Notes: generated from the letters alone by a model not told the origin. 64,000 nucleotides of DNA from Serinicoccus hydrothermalis (GCF_001685415.1 NZ_CP014989.1:3286001-3350000); one strand, 5' to 3'. Counted from the stretch's first letter, positions 16,293 to 25,384 are shown. Numbers and translations are program-made.

Positions 16293-16721
16293 GTGACCGA
16301 GGACCAGACGATCGTCGCGGGCGTGCGCGACGAGCCGCTGTCGGTGGACGAGGCGCTCGCTGCGGTCAGCCACCCGCGGGCGGGCGCCGTGACCCTCTTC
16401 GTCGGCACCGTCCGGGACCACGACGGGGGTCGCGACGGCGTCACCCGGCTCGACTACTCCGCCCACCCCGACGCGGAGGCGCGGCTGCGGGAGCTCGCCT
16501 CGGCCGTGGCCGAGCCCGAGGAGGTGCGCGGCGTGTATGCCGTCCATCGCGTGGGACAGCTCGACGTGGGCGACCTGGCGGTCGTCTGCGCGGTGTCCGC
16601 CGACCACCGGGGCCTCGCCTTCGAGGCCGGGCGACGGCTCATCGAGGACCTGAAGAAGGGCATACCCATCTGGAAGCGTCAGCAGTTCGACGGCCAGGAC
16701 CACGAGTGGGTCGGGCTGTGA
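16293..16721 (+). CDS. moaE: Molybdopterin synthase catalytic subunit MoaE
   Basis: A 142-residue MoaE that inserts sulfur, carried on MoaD, into precursor Z during molybdenum cofactor synthesis. Supporting segments are GAVTLFVGTVRDHD, LDYSAHPDAE, the VYAVHRVGQLDVGD strand, and C-terminal KKGIPIWKRQ with the active-site lysines. GTG 16293 is preceded by CATGAT and six bases, so the transcript may be leaderless. ATG 16275, six codons upstream, is the alternative start. No moaD or other moa gene lies in the window. The stop overlaps the next start (GTGA), tying it to the PDZ-Lon gene. Confidence 0.9.
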   Translation: MTEDQTIVAGVRDEPLSVDEALAAVSHPRAGAVTLFVGTVRDHDGGRDGVTRLDYSAHPDAEARLRELASAVAEPEEVRGVYAVHRVGQLDVGDLAVVCAVSADHRGLAFEAGRRLIEDLKKGIPIWKRQQFDGQDHEWVGL

Positions 16722-17890
16722 CCAGCGCCGACCAGCACGGCGGGAGCGAGGGGGCCGCCACCCCGGCGGGGCCGCCCCCGCACACCCGGGTCGGCCGGCG
16801 CTCGGCCACCCTCCTGGTCGTCGTGGCGGCGGGCGTCGTCGCCGGCTCGCTGCTCAACCTCGTCCCGGTCCAGCGGGTGATCTACACGCCCGGACCGGTC
16901 TACGACACGTTGGGCGAGATCGACGGCGCGGACATCATCACCGTGGACCCGGAGCTGGACAGCTACGACGACACCAGCGGCCACCTCTACTTCACGACGA
17001 TCCGGCTGCAGGGCGGCCCGGGGGACACCGTGACCGCCTGGGAGGCGCTGCGGGGCGCCCTCGCCCCGTCCATGACCGTGGTGCCGCGCGAGGAGGTCTT
17101 CCCCGAGGACGTCACCGCGGAGCAGGTGCGGGAGCAGAACACCGAGCTGATGCAGCACTCCCAGGACGACGCGGCGGTCGTCGCGCTGCGCGCCGAGGGG
17201 CAGGAGATCGCCGAGCGGGTCGTCGTCGCCCAGGTGATCGCCGACGCCCCCGCCGACGGGGTGCTCGAGGTCGAGGACGAGATCGTCAGCGTCGCCGGTG
17301 CGGACGTCAGCGACACCACGGCCGTGCGCGAGGAGATCCAGGGCGTCGAGCCCGGCCAGGAGGTGCCGGTCACGGTGCGCCGGGGGGACGAGGAGATCGA
17401 GCTGCAGGTACCGACCCGGCGCGACGAGGAGACCGGCCGGACGATCGTCGGGGTCTACCTCGCGCCGGTCTACGACAACCCCTACGACATCACCATCGAC
17501 GCGGGCAACGTCGGCGGTCCGAGCGCCGGGCTCATGTTCTCCCTGGCGGTCTACGACGAGATCACGCCGGGCTCGCTCACCGGGAGCCACGCGATCGCCG
17601 GGACGGGCACCATCACCGGTGCCGGCGGCGTCGGACCCATCGGCGGGATCACGCAGAAGATGTATGCCGCCCGCGAGGCGGGCGCCGACCTCTTCCTCGC
17701 GCCGGTCGACAACTGCGGCGAGGTCGCCGAGGCCGACCCGAGAGGGCTCACCGTGGTCCCCGTCACGACCTTCGACGACGCCCTGAACGTCCTGGACGAG
17801 ATCGTGGACGTCGAGCCGTCCGACTTCGACGGGCTGGGTCTGCCCACCTGCGAGCAGGCGCTGGAGGACGACGCCGAGCAGACCGGCTAG
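16718..17890 (+). CDS. Membrane-anchored PDZ and Lon-type serine protease (YlbL family)
   Basis: A 390-residue protein. A signal-anchor spans about residues 29-50, followed by VYTPGP-like residues (VIYTPGPVYD) typical of YlbL. A PDZ domain is near 160-225. The C-terminal S16 (Lon) domain has the catalytic dyad S269 (GGPSAG) and K314 (GGITQKMYAA), 45 residues apart as in Lon. It has no ATPase domain, so it should act on exported or membrane-associated substrates. The ortholog of Rv3194c. GTG 16718 overlaps the moaE stop. The gene shares the palindrome CTAG as stop codons with the convergent PPA1309 gene. Confidence 0.92.
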   Translation: MTSADQHGGSEGAATPAGPPPHTRVGRRSATLLVVVAAGVVAGSLLNLVPVQRVIYTPGPVYDTLGEIDGADIITVDPELDSYDDTSGHLYFTTIRLQGGPGDTVTAWEALRGALAPSMTVVPREEVFPEDVTAEQVREQNTELMQHSQDDAAVVALRAEGQEIAERVVVAQVIADAPADGVLEVEDEIVSVAGADVSDTTAVREEIQGVEPGQEVPVTVRRGDEEIELQVPTRRDEETGRTIVGVYLAPVYDNPYDITIDAGNVGGPSAGLMFSLAVYDEITPGSLTGSHAIAGTGTITGAGGVGPIGGITQKMYAAREAGADLFLAPVDNCGEVAEADPRGLTVVPVTTFDDALNVLDEIVDVEPSDFDGLGLPTCEQALEDDAEQTG

Positions 17891-18453
17891 CTCTCGTCGT
17901 CCTCGAGCAGGGTGGCCGCCAGGGCGTGGGTCAGCCCGGGGGCGATGTCCTCGCCCACCGCGACGGCGTCGTCCTCGTCGAAGTCGCGCTGGCGCAGCAG
18001 GCAGGTGCGCTGCCCGTCCCGCAGGCAGGCGGCCAGGAGCCGGACGTCCTTGCGCGCGGGGTGCGCCATGAGGGCATCGGTCGCCTCGCGGCGGTCCTCG
18101 GGCAGGTCGCGCTCGGCCTCCGGCGGCACGACGAGCCGTTCGATGGCCAGCGCCACCCCCTCCACGTCCGGGGGCCAGGCCATCCTCCCCAGCAGGGACT
18201 CCAGGTCCGCCGTCGGCGGCAGGCGCTCCTGCTCGACGGCGGTGTAGCCGTCGTCGTCCGGGGCGCTCAGCTGGGTGGCGAGGCTCGGCTCGCGGTCCCG
18301 GATCAGGCTGGTGCGCACCAGGGCGAACAGCCGCGGCGGCTGGTCCCAGCCCGCCCGGGCGACGTGCTTCTCGACGTCGACCGCCGCGCGCAGCAACGGT
18401 CCGGGGCGGGCCGGGTCGGCAGGGGCGGGGGAGGGGGAGTCGGTGGAGGGCAC
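17887..18453 (-). CDS. PPA1309 family protein
   Basis: A 188-residue soluble acidic protein of the actinobacterial PPA1309 family, with no known function. Recognisable segments are DVEKHVARAGWDQPPRLFAL and GVALAIERLVVPP. It is usually found beside the UPF0182 gene, as here, where the two diverge across 68 bases. Start is GTG 18453. Its TAG and the TAG of the PDZ-Lon gene are the two strands of one CTAG at 17887-17890. Confidence 0.8.
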   Translation of the reverse strand: MPSTDSPSPAPADPARPGPLLRAAVDVEKHVARAGWDQPPRLFALVRTSLIRDREPSLATQLSAPDDDGYTAVEQERLPPTADLESLLGRMAWPPDVEGVALAIERLVVPPEAERDLPEDRREATDALMAHPARKDVRLLAACLRDGQRTCLLRQRDFDEDDAVAVGEDIAPGLTHALAATLLEDDES

Positions 18454-18509
18454 CCGCCCATCGTCGCATCCGGGGCCGGGACGGGGGCGGGGCCCTCAGG
18501 AGCGGCAGT

Positions 18510-18515
18510 TACCCT
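18510..18515 (+). promoter_or_regulatory. -10 element TACCCT for leaderless UPF0182 gene
   Basis: TACCCT is followed by six bases (18516-18521) and GTG 18522. No ribosome-binding site is visible, which fits a leaderless transcript. Confidence 0.5.
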
Positions 18516-18521
18516 TGCGTG

Positions 18522-21500
18522 GTGAGCGAGCGCGAGCCAGAGCAGGGCCCGGAGCCGGACAAGACCTCGGGGAGCGGGTCTTCCGCGTCCGGGGCGCAGC
18601 GTGCGGGCGGGAGTGGTTCGGGCGGCTCAGGATCAGGCTCCGGCGGCTCGGGAGGCTCCGGCGGGGGCCGGGGGCCGCAGCGTGGAGGTCCCGCCTCTCG
18701 CCTGCCCCGCGGCCGTCTGCTCCCGACCATCCTCATCGTCGTCGCCGTGCTCGCGCTGGCCGGCTGGGGCGCCACCCTCTGGACGCAGTTCCTCTGGTAC
18801 GAGTCGGTCGGTTTCCAGGGGGTCCTGGTCACCCGTCTGCTCACCCAGGCGGGGCTCTTCGTCGTCGCCGCCGGGCTGACGACCGCCGTGGTGTGGTCGG
18901 GGCTGTGGCTGGCGTGGCGGCACCGCCCGATCTACGCGCCCTCGACGCCCGAGCAGGCGGCGCTGGACCGCTACCGCAGCGCGCTGGACCCGATCCGCCG
19001 GCTCGTCTTCATCGCGGGACCCGTGGTCCTCGGGCTCTTCGTCGGGACCGCGGCCGCCGCGCAGTGGCAGACCGTGCTGCTCTTCCTCCACCGCCGCCCG
19101 TTCGGCGAGGTGGACCCGCACCACAACATGGACGTGGGCTTCTTCGTCTTCAGCCTGCCCTTCTGGCAGATGCTCATCTCCTTCGGGACCCTCGTCGTCG
19201 GCCTGAGCCTCATCGGGGCGCTGCTCACCCACTACATCTACGGCGGCATCCAGCTGCAGACCGGTTCCCGGGGGCAGCGGACGACCACGGCGGCGCGCAT
19301 CCACCTCGCGGTCCTGCTGGGGGTCCTGCTCGTCGTGCGGGCCGCGGGCTACTGGGTCGAGCGCTACACCCTGTCGATGACGCAGCACGAACGCATCACC
19401 GGCATGACGTATACCGACGTCAACGCGCTGCTGCCGACGCGCAGCATCCTCGCGGTCGCCGCCCTGCTGTGCGCGGCCTTCTTCGTCGCCACGATCTGGA
19501 GCCGGTCCTGGCGGCTGCCCGTCGTGAGCCTCGTCGGCCTGCTCGTCGTGGCGCTGCTCCTCGGCGGGGCCTACCCCGCGCTGGTGCAGCAGTTCCGGGT
19601 GCAGCCCTCCGAGGCCCAGCTCGAGGCCCCCTACATCCAGCGCGCCATCGACTCGACGTTGTCCGCCTACGGCCTGGACGACGCGGAGATGATCGACTAC
19701 GACGCCGAGACCGAGGCGGAGTCGGGCCAGCTGCGCAGCGACGCGGCCACCATCCCGGGCATCCGCATCGTCGACCCGTCGGTGGTCTCGCCGACCTTCC
19801 GCCAGCTGCAGGGCGTCCGCAACTACTACCAGTTCCCCGAGGCCCTCGACGTCGACAGCTACGAGGTCGACGGGGAGACCGTCGACACCGTCATCGCCGT
19901 GCGCGAGCTCAACCTGGACGGCATCTCCGACGGGCAGCGCAACTGGGTCAACGACCACACGGTCTACACCCACGGCTTCGGCGTCGTCGCCGGCTACGGC
20001 AACCGGCGCTCCCCGGAGGGCGAGCCGATCTTCTACGAGCGCAACATCCCGCCGGTCGGCGGTCTGGGCGACTACGAGCCGCGCATCTACTTCGGTGAGT
20101 CCTCCCCGGACTACTCGATCGTGGGCGCCCCGGAGGACCAGGCCCCGCGGGAGCTGGACTACCCGGCGAGCGGGCAGGACACCGGTGAGGTGCGCAACAC
20201 CTACACCGGCGGCGGCGGTGTCGCCATCGGCAACGTCCTGCGCCGTGCCGCCTACGCGATCAAGTACCGCCAGATCGAGATCATGCTCTCGGACTCGGTC
20301 AACTCCGAGTCGCGGATGCTGGACCACCGCGAGCCGCGCGAGCGGGTAGAGCGGGTGGCCCCGTGGCTGCGCCTGGACGGCAACCCCTACCCCGCCGTGG
20401 TGGACGGTCGGGTCAAGTGGATCGTCGACGGCTACACCGTGAGCGACCGCTTCCCCTACAGCCAGATGGAGGAGCTGGGCGAGGTCACCGTCGACTCGTT
20501 GCAGAGCGCGTCCAACGTCACCTCCATCGGGGGCGGCGAGGTCAACTACATCCGCAACTCGGTCAAGGCCACGGTCGACGCCTACGACGGCTCGATCGAC
20601 CTGTATGCCTGGGACGAGGAGGACCCGCTGCTCCAGGCCTGGTCCGCGGCTTTCGACAACACCGTGCGTCCGCTGTCCGAGATCGACGGCGAGCTCATGG
20701 ACCACCTGCGCTACCCCGAGGACCTCTTCAAGGTGCAGCGCGAGATCCTCTCCCGCTACCACGTGCAGGACGCCGGCTCCTTCTTCACCGGCCAGGACTT
20801 CTGGGCGGTGTCCGAGGACCCGAGCGTCGGCGGTGAGAACCCGCCGGACATGCCCCCGCACTACCTGTCGGTGGCCATGCCGGGCCAGGAGGAGCCGACC
20901 TTCAGCCTCACCACCACCTACATCCCGCGAGGCAACCAGCGGCAGAACCTCACCGGCTACCTCGCGGTCGACGCCGACGCCGGGCAGACGGCCGGCGAGC
21001 GACGCGAGAGCTTCGGGCAGATGCGGATGCTCGTCCTGCCGAGAGACACCACGGTGCGCGGACCGGGGCAGTTCCAGAACGACATCAACTCCTCGGACGC
21101 CAACTCCGACGCCTTCGGCCAGACGCTGTCGCAGTTCCTCAACCTCAACCGCAGCGGCGACTCGACGGTGCGCCTCGGCAACCTGCTGACCCTGCCGGTC
21201 GGCGGGGGTCTGCTCTACGTCGAGCCGGTCTACGTCCAGGCCCAGGGCAACAACGCCTACCCGCTGCAGCGCATCGTCGTCGTGGCCTTCGGCAACGACC
21301 TGGCCTGGTCGGACACCCTCGACGGTGCGCTGGACGAGCTCTTCGGTGGCGACTCGGGGGCGACGGCGGGCGACGCCGGCGACTCCGGGCCGACCGAGGA
21401 GGGTTCGGACGACGTCGGCTCCGGTGACGAGGGCGACGGCTCCGGGCAGGGCTCGGGCGAGGTGGACCAGGACGCTCTGGCCCAGGCGCTGGCGGACATC

Positions 21501-21683
21501 GAGTCGGCCTACGAGGACGGTCAGGCGGCCCTTGCGGAGAGCGACTGGGAGGCCTACGGCCAGGCCCAGGAGAGGCTGCGCGAGGCGATCGACCGAGCCG
21601 TGGCCGCCGACCCCTCGGGTGGGTCGGTGAGCATCGGCGGGGACGACGAGGGCGACGGCGCCACGCAGACCGAGGAGCCCTGA
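18522..21683 (+). CDS. UPF0182 family large membrane protein
   Basis: A 1053-residue protein of unknown function (ortholog of Rv3193c). It starts with a Gly/Ser-rich linker (about residues 10-55), then about seven membrane spans within residues 65-350. A large, presumably extracytoplasmic region follows, with conserved stretches such as RNYYQFPEALDVD, GEPIFYERNIPP, NPYPAVVDGRVKWIVDGYT and LYVEPVYVQA. The end is a long acidic and serine-rich tail with a coiled DIESAYEDGQAAL segment. GTG 18522 is favoured over GTG 18519 because of the -10 spacing. It ends 55 bases before the initiator tRNA. Confidence 0.9.
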   Translation: MSEREPEQGPEPDKTSGSGSSASGAQRAGGSGSGGSGSGSGGSGGSGGGRGPQRGGPASRLPRGRLLPTILIVVAVLALAGWGATLWTQFLWYESVGFQGVLVTRLLTQAGLFVVAAGLTTAVVWSGLWLAWRHRPIYAPSTPEQAALDRYRSALDPIRRLVFIAGPVVLGLFVGTAAAAQWQTVLLFLHRRPFGEVDPHHNMDVGFFVFSLPFWQMLISFGTLVVGLSLIGALLTHYIYGGIQLQTGSRGQRTTTAARIHLAVLLGVLLVVRAAGYWVERYTLSMTQHERITGMTYTDVNALLPTRSILAVAALLCAAFFVATIWSRSWRLPVVSLVGLLVVALLLGGAYPALVQQFRVQPSEAQLEAPYIQRAIDSTLSAYGLDDAEMIDYDAETEAESGQLRSDAATIPGIRIVDPSVVSPTFRQLQGVRNYYQFPEALDVDSYEVDGETVDTVIAVRELNLDGISDGQRNWVNDHTVYTHGFGVVAGYGNRRSPEGEPIFYERNIPPVGGLGDYEPRIYFGESSPDYSIVGAPEDQAPRELDYPASGQDTGEVRNTYTGGGGVAIGNVLRRAAYAIKYRQIEIMLSDSVNSESRMLDHREPRERVERVAPWLRLDGNPYPAVVDGRVKWIVDGYTVSDRFPYSQMEELGEVTVDSLQSASNVTSIGGGEVNYIRNSVKATVDAYDGSIDLYAWDEEDPLLQAWSAAFDNTVRPLSEIDGELMDHLRYPEDLFKVQREILSRYHVQDAGSFFTGQDFWAVSEDPSVGGENPPDMPPHYLSVAMPGQEEPTFSLTTTYIPRGNQRQNLTGYLAVDADAGQTAGERRESFGQMRMLVLPRDTTVRGPGQFQNDINSSDANSDAFGQTLSQFLNLNRSGDSTVRLGNLLTLPVGGGLLYVEPVYVQAQGNNAYPLQRIVVVAFGNDLAWSDTLDGALDELFGGDSGATAGDAGDSGPTEEGSDDVGSGDEGDGSGQGSGEVDQDALAQALADIESAYEDGQAALAESDWEAYGQAQERLREAIDRAVAADPSGGSVSIGGDDEGDGATQTEEP

Positions 21684-21695
21684 CCTGTCACGGAT

Positions 21696-21724
21696 TTGGT
21701 GTGCACTTCACCATCACGTAAAGT
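21696..21724 (+). promoter_or_regulatory. Promoter of initiator tRNA gene
   Basis: TTGGTG (21696-21701) and TAAAGT (21719-21724) are separated by 17 bases and lie 15 bases before the mature tRNA 5' end. This is a good primary-sigma promoter for a stable RNA. Confidence 0.6.
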
Positions 21725-21738
21725 GGTGCTCACCACGA

Positions 21739-21812
21739 CGCGGGGTGGAGCAGTTCGGTAGCTCGCCGGGCTCATAACCCGGAGGTCGCAGGTTCAAATC
21801 CTGCCCCCGCTA
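21739..21812 (+). tRNA. Initiator tRNA-fMet (CAT)
   Basis: A 74-base cloverleaf without an encoded CCA. The acceptor stem CGCGGGG pairs with CCCCGCT, leaving base 1 unpaired (C-U), the initiator hallmark that blocks elongation use. The anticodon loop is CTCATAA in a stem with three consecutive G-C pairs (GGG/CCC), also an initiator feature. The T arm contains GGTTCAAATC. A 23-bp inverted repeat follows eight bases later. Confidence 0.95.
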
Positions 21813-21820
21813 CGCATTGC

Positions 21821-21876
21821 GTCGGACGCGCACGAAGGCCCGGGCCGCACGGTCCGGGCCTTCGTGCGCGTCCGAC
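21821..21876. terminator. 23-bp perfect inverted repeat after the tRNA
   Basis: Bases 21821-21843 are perfectly complementary to 21854-21876 with a 10-base loop. It is the longest perfect hairpin I found in the window. It probably terminates the tRNA transcript and insulates the peptidase gene 40 bases on. No T tract follows. Confidence 0.75.
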
Positions 21877-21915
21877 CCCGACCCGCCGTTCCCGACCGCA
21901 TAGGGTGTCGCTCCT

Positions 21916-23193
21916 ATGCCCCTCGACCTTCCCGTGGCCCACCGGACCCTGCCCAACGGTCTGCAGGTCGTCGTGAGCGAGGACCACGCCGTGCCGAGCG
22001 TGAGCATGAGCCTGTGGGTCGACGTGGGCTCACGGCACGAGCAACCGGGCCGCACCGGCCTGGCGCACCTCTTCGAGCACCTGATGTTCCAGGGGAGCGA
22101 GCTCGTGGCCGAGGGGAAGCACATGGCCACGCTCATGGCGCACGGCGGCCGGGCCAACGCCTCCACGAGCTTCGACCGGACCACCTACGTGCAGTCCGTC
22201 CCGAGCTCCTGCCTGGAGCTGGCCCTCTGGCTCGAGGCGGACCGGCACGGTCACCTCCTGCCGGCGCTGACCCAGGAGAACCTCGACAACCAGCGGGACG
22301 TGGTCGTGGAGGAGAAGCGTCAGCGTTATGACACCGTGCCCTACGGCACCGCCCTGGCCACCCTGTGCGACATGCTGTTCCCGCCGGACCACCCCTACGC
22401 CCATCCCACGATCGGGTCGATGGACGACCTCGCCGCCGCGACCCTGCAGGACGCCCACGACTTCTACCGCTCGCACTACGGGCCGCGGACCAGCGTCCTC
22501 ACCCTGGTCGGCGATATCGGGCCGGACGAGGGCTTCGAGCTCGTCGAACGCTACTTCGGCCACCTGACCGACGGCACGACGCCCCGTCCTGCGCCCACTG
22601 CGGCGCTGCCCCCGCTGGAGCAGCCGGTGCGCCGCGTCGTGACCGATCCGCAGGCACCGTCCGAGCGCCTCTACCTCGCCGCCCGACTGCCCGCTGCGAC
22701 CGACCCGGGCTTCCTCCCGTGCGCCCTCGCGCTGGACGCGATCGCCTCGCTCGGCATCTCGCGGGTGCACGAGCGGCTGCTGCGCGGCGCGGAGAGCGCC
22801 AGCGGTGCCTCGGCGTCCGTGCTCGGCCTGCGCGACGGCACGTCGGTGGGTCTGATCGTCGCCGACGTGACGGAGGGGACGGATCCCCGCGAGGTCGAGC
22901 AGGAGATCGCCCAGATCCTCGAGGAGTTCGCCGCGGACGGGCCTCGGCCGGTGGAGATGGAGGCGTCGCGGGCGGACAGCGAGCGGTCCTGGTCAGAGGC
23001 TCTCGCGGGCTACGACGAACGGGCCGACCTGCTCAGCCGTGCCACCCTGCTCTTCGCGGACCCGGCCCAGGTCACCCGTCATCTGGACGAGGTCCTGGCG
23101 GTCGGGGCCGACGAGATCCGCGGCGCGGCCGCGCGTCATCTCGTCCCGTCGGCCCTCGCGACCCTGGTCTACCGGTGGGAGCCCGAGGTATGA
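21916..23193 (+). CDS. M16 family zinc peptidase, catalytic subunit
   Basis: A 425-residue pitrilysin-like (M16) subunit. The inverted zinc motif HxxEH is present in LAHLFEHLMFQG near residue 53, with the distal glutamate in VVVEEKRQRYD. LRDGTSVG and similar segments form the C-terminal half. Such short subunits pair with an inactive partner to make a clam-shell, here probably the next gene, whose start overlaps this stop (ATGA). Substrates are unknown. ATG 21916 has a TAGGGT nine bases upstream but no clear ribosome-binding site. Confidence 0.9.
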   Translation: MPLDLPVAHRTLPNGLQVVVSEDHAVPSVSMSLWVDVGSRHEQPGRTGLAHLFEHLMFQGSELVAEGKHMATLMAHGGRANASTSFDRTTYVQSVPSSCLELALWLEADRHGHLLPALTQENLDNQRDVVVEEKRQRYDTVPYGTALATLCDMLFPPDHPYAHPTIGSMDDLAAATLQDAHDFYRSHYGPRTSVLTLVGDIGPDEGFELVERYFGHLTDGTTPRPAPTAALPPLEQPVRRVVTDPQAPSERLYLAARLPAATDPGFLPCALALDAIASLGISRVHERLLRGAESASGASASVLGLRDGTSVGLIVADVTEGTDPREVEQEIAQILEEFAADGPRPVEMEASRADSERSWSEALAGYDERADLLSRATLLFADPAQVTRHLDEVLAVGADEIRGAAARHLVPSALATLVYRWEPEV

Positions 23194-24563
23194 CGGTCGC
23201 GCGCGTCCGGCGACGTCCGCCGGTGGGACCACCTCGCCCGTGGGCCTTCCCCGAGGCGGAGAGCACCGTGGCCCCGAACGGGCTGCGGATCCTGCTGGTC
23301 GACCTCCCCGGCCAGCACGTCCTCTCGCTGCGGCTCGCCCTGCCGGCCCCGGTCGCCGACGAGACGCGGGGCACCGAGGGCTCGACGCTGCTCATGGCGC
23401 GCTGCCTGGACGAGGGGACGACCACGCACAGCGCCACCGAGCTCGCGGAGGTCGCCGAGCGGCACGGCATCGCCCTGGGAGCGGGCGCGGGGGAGCAGGG
23501 CATGCACCTGGGGCTGGAGGTCACGGCCCGGCACCTGCCCGCCGCGGTCGAGCTGCTGCTGGAGTGCCTGACCGAGCCGACCTTCCCTGCTCCCGAGGTG
23601 TCCCGACTGGTCCGGCACCGACTCACCGACCTCGCCCACGAGCTGGCGGACCCCACCGGGTGTGCCGGCCACGAGTTCCGCACGGCCTACTTCGACCCTC
23701 AGGGCCGGGCGCACCTGCCGCTGGGTGGCTCGCCGAGCACCGTCGGCACCCTGACGTCGGACGTGCTCGCAGACCGCCACGCGGGTCTGTCCCCGGTGGG
23801 AGGCACCCTCGTGCTGGCCGGGGACCTGTCGGACGTCCCGGACGCCGCCGGCCTGCTCTCGAGCACCTTCGGCTCCTGGCGCAGCACCGCCGTGCCGGCC
23901 GCCGTCGGCAGGGCGTCACGTCGCGCCCCGGACGCCGAGCGGCTGGTGCTGGTGCCCCGCTCCGGCGCGGCGCAGACCGAGCTGATGCTCGGCCGCCCCG
24001 GGCCGGACCGTCGGACGGAGCACGGCTGGGGCACCTACCAGGCCCTCGGGATGCTCTTCGGCGGGGCACCGCACGCCCGCCTGGACCGGGTGCTGCGGGA
24101 GGAGCGCGGCTACACCTACGGCATGCGGCTGGGGTTCCGTCCCCGTCGGCAGGGCGGTCAGTGCATGGTGGGCGGGTCGGTGCGAGCCGATGCCACGCTG
24201 CCGGCCCTGGAGGAGACCCTGCGCATCCTGGCGGTGCCGGGCGCCGAGCTGACCGGGCGCGAGGTGCGGGAGGCGGCCGACTACCTGGCGATGACCGCGC
24301 CCTCCCGCTACCTCACCGCGGACACGGTCGCCGACGAGCTGGTCTCGTTGCTGCACGACGGCCTCGAGCCCGCTGTCGTGACGCAGACCCTGACCGACCT
24401 CGCGGCGCTCACCCTCGAGCGGGCGGCGGGCGCCTGGGACGCGGTGCGCACCGGCCCGGGCTGGACCGTCGTCGTGGTGGGTGACCCGGTCGCCCTCGAG
24501 AGCGTCGCCCGCTCAGGGCTCGCCGACGTCCAGGTGGCCGGCGGCCCGACCCCTCATCCCTGA
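23190..24563 (+). CDS. M16 family peptidase-like partner subunit (no zinc motif)
   Basis: A 457-residue M16 homologue. At the place of HxxEH it reads STLLMARCLDEG, so it cannot bind catalytic zinc and should be the non-catalytic half of a heterodimer with the upstream gene. The C-terminal R-Y motif region is present as REERGYTYGMRLGF, which in active M16 dimers helps bind substrate. ATG 23190 overlaps the previous stop. The last 10 bases overlap the convergent HisN-like gene. Confidence 0.88.
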   Translation: MTVARVRRRPPVGPPRPWAFPEAESTVAPNGLRILLVDLPGQHVLSLRLALPAPVADETRGTEGSTLLMARCLDEGTTTHSATELAEVAERHGIALGAGAGEQGMHLGLEVTARHLPAAVELLLECLTEPTFPAPEVSRLVRHRLTDLAHELADPTGCAGHEFRTAYFDPQGRAHLPLGGSPSTVGTLTSDVLADRHAGLSPVGGTLVLAGDLSDVPDAAGLLSSTFGSWRSTAVPAAVGRASRRAPDAERLVLVPRSGAAQTELMLGRPGPDRRTEHGWGTYQALGMLFGGAPHARLDRVLREERGYTYGMRLGFRPRRQGGQCMVGGSVRADATLPALEETLRILAVPGAELTGREVREAADYLAMTAPSRYLTADTVADELVSLLHDGLEPAVVTQTLTDLAALTLERAAGAWDAVRTGPGWTVVVVGDPVALESVARSGLADVQVAGGPTPHP

Positions 24564-25378
24564 GCCGGCTCTGCGCCGACGGCCAGCGTGGTCAGGACCT
24601 CCTCGTGGAGGTGCCCGTTCGAGGCGACGACGGGATGACCGGTGCTGCCTGGCCCGAGCGGGAGGGCTGCGGGGGCGCCCTCCGGGTCGGTCACCGTCCC
24701 GCCGGCCTCGCGTAGCAGCGGGGCGAGCGTCGCGAGCTGCACCGGGTCGGCCCAGGCCGCGAGCGCGACGTCCGCCGCGCCCTCGGCGACCAGGGCGTGG
24801 CTCCAGAAGTCCCCGAAGGCGCGAGTGCGCCACACCCGGTCGGTCAGGGCCGCGAAGCCAGGTCCGTGCGGCCCGTGGACCCAGCCCGCGACGTCGTCCG
24901 CGGACAGCGAGGCGTGACCCAGCACGCGGGTGTCGGAGACGGCGATGCGCCGGGCTCGCGCCAGCGTGCGGCCGGTCCAGGCGCCGGACCCGACGCCGGC
25001 CCACCACCGTCGGGAGAGCATCGGTGCGGCCACCAGGCCGAGCACCGGCTGGTCCTCCACCACCAGGCTGATGAGCGTGGCCCACACCGGCACGCCCCGG
25101 ACGTAGTTGGCGGCGCCGTCGATCGGGTCGATCACCCAACGGCGCGCACCGTGACCGGTCGCCTCGAGCATGCGGCCCTCCACCCGGTCCCGCGGCCGCG
25201 TGCGCTGCAGCTGGTGCCGCAGCAGCTCCTCCAGGCGAGCCGCGGCCGGCGTGCGCAGCGATCCGTCCGGGCCGACCTCGACCTCGTCCTCCCACGAGCC
25301 GAAGAGGTCGAGCGAGGTGCGCTCCACCGCGTCGGCGAGGACGTGGGCGAGTCTCAGGTCGTCGTCGTATCCAGGCAC
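24554..25378 (-). CDS. HisN/inositol monophosphatase homologue with degenerate metal site
   Basis: A 274-residue protein at the hisN position of the conserved hisN-rsgA-aroA cluster and alignable throughout with actinobacterial HisN (RRWVIDPIDG, NYVRGVPVWATLISL, RTRAFGDFWSHALVAEG). Key residues are changed. The GEE metal motif reads EGRML (67-71). The TDAD-type segment before it reads TPAAARLEE. DPIDGT reads DPIDGA (84-89). The C-terminal WD motif reads PVQLA. Only the DPID aspartates remain, so phosphatase activity is doubtful. GTG 25378 lies six bases after a TACCGT -10 element. A diverged function or a decaying gene are both possible. Confidence 0.75.
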   Translation of the reverse strand: MPGYDDDLRLAHVLADAVERTSLDLFGSWEDEVEVGPDGSLRTPAAARLEELLRHQLQRTRPRDRVEGRMLEATGHGARRWVIDPIDGAANYVRGVPVWATLISLVVEDQPVLGLVAAPMLSRRWWAGVGSGAWTGRTLARARRIAVSDTRVLGHASLSADDVAGWVHGPHGPGFAALTDRVWRTRAFGDFWSHALVAEGAADVALAAWADPVQLATLAPLLREAGGTVTDPEGAPAALPLGPGSTGHPVVASNGHLHEEVLTTLAVGAEPAQG

Positions 25379-25384
25379 CCGCTC

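Noticed and set aside
18633-20861. Minus-strand open frame of 742 codons opposite the UPF0182 gene
   Set aside because: Val/His/Gln/Arg-rich antisense composition with no domain.
21821-21876. Attachment site or integrated element at the tRNA
   Set aside because: There is no integrase, no direct repeat of the tRNA 3' end and no change in gene style downstream; a terminator is the simpler reading.
23190-24563. Calling the second M16 gene a pseudogene because it lacks HxxEH
   Set aside because: It is full length, coupled to the active subunit, and inactive partners are normal for this family.
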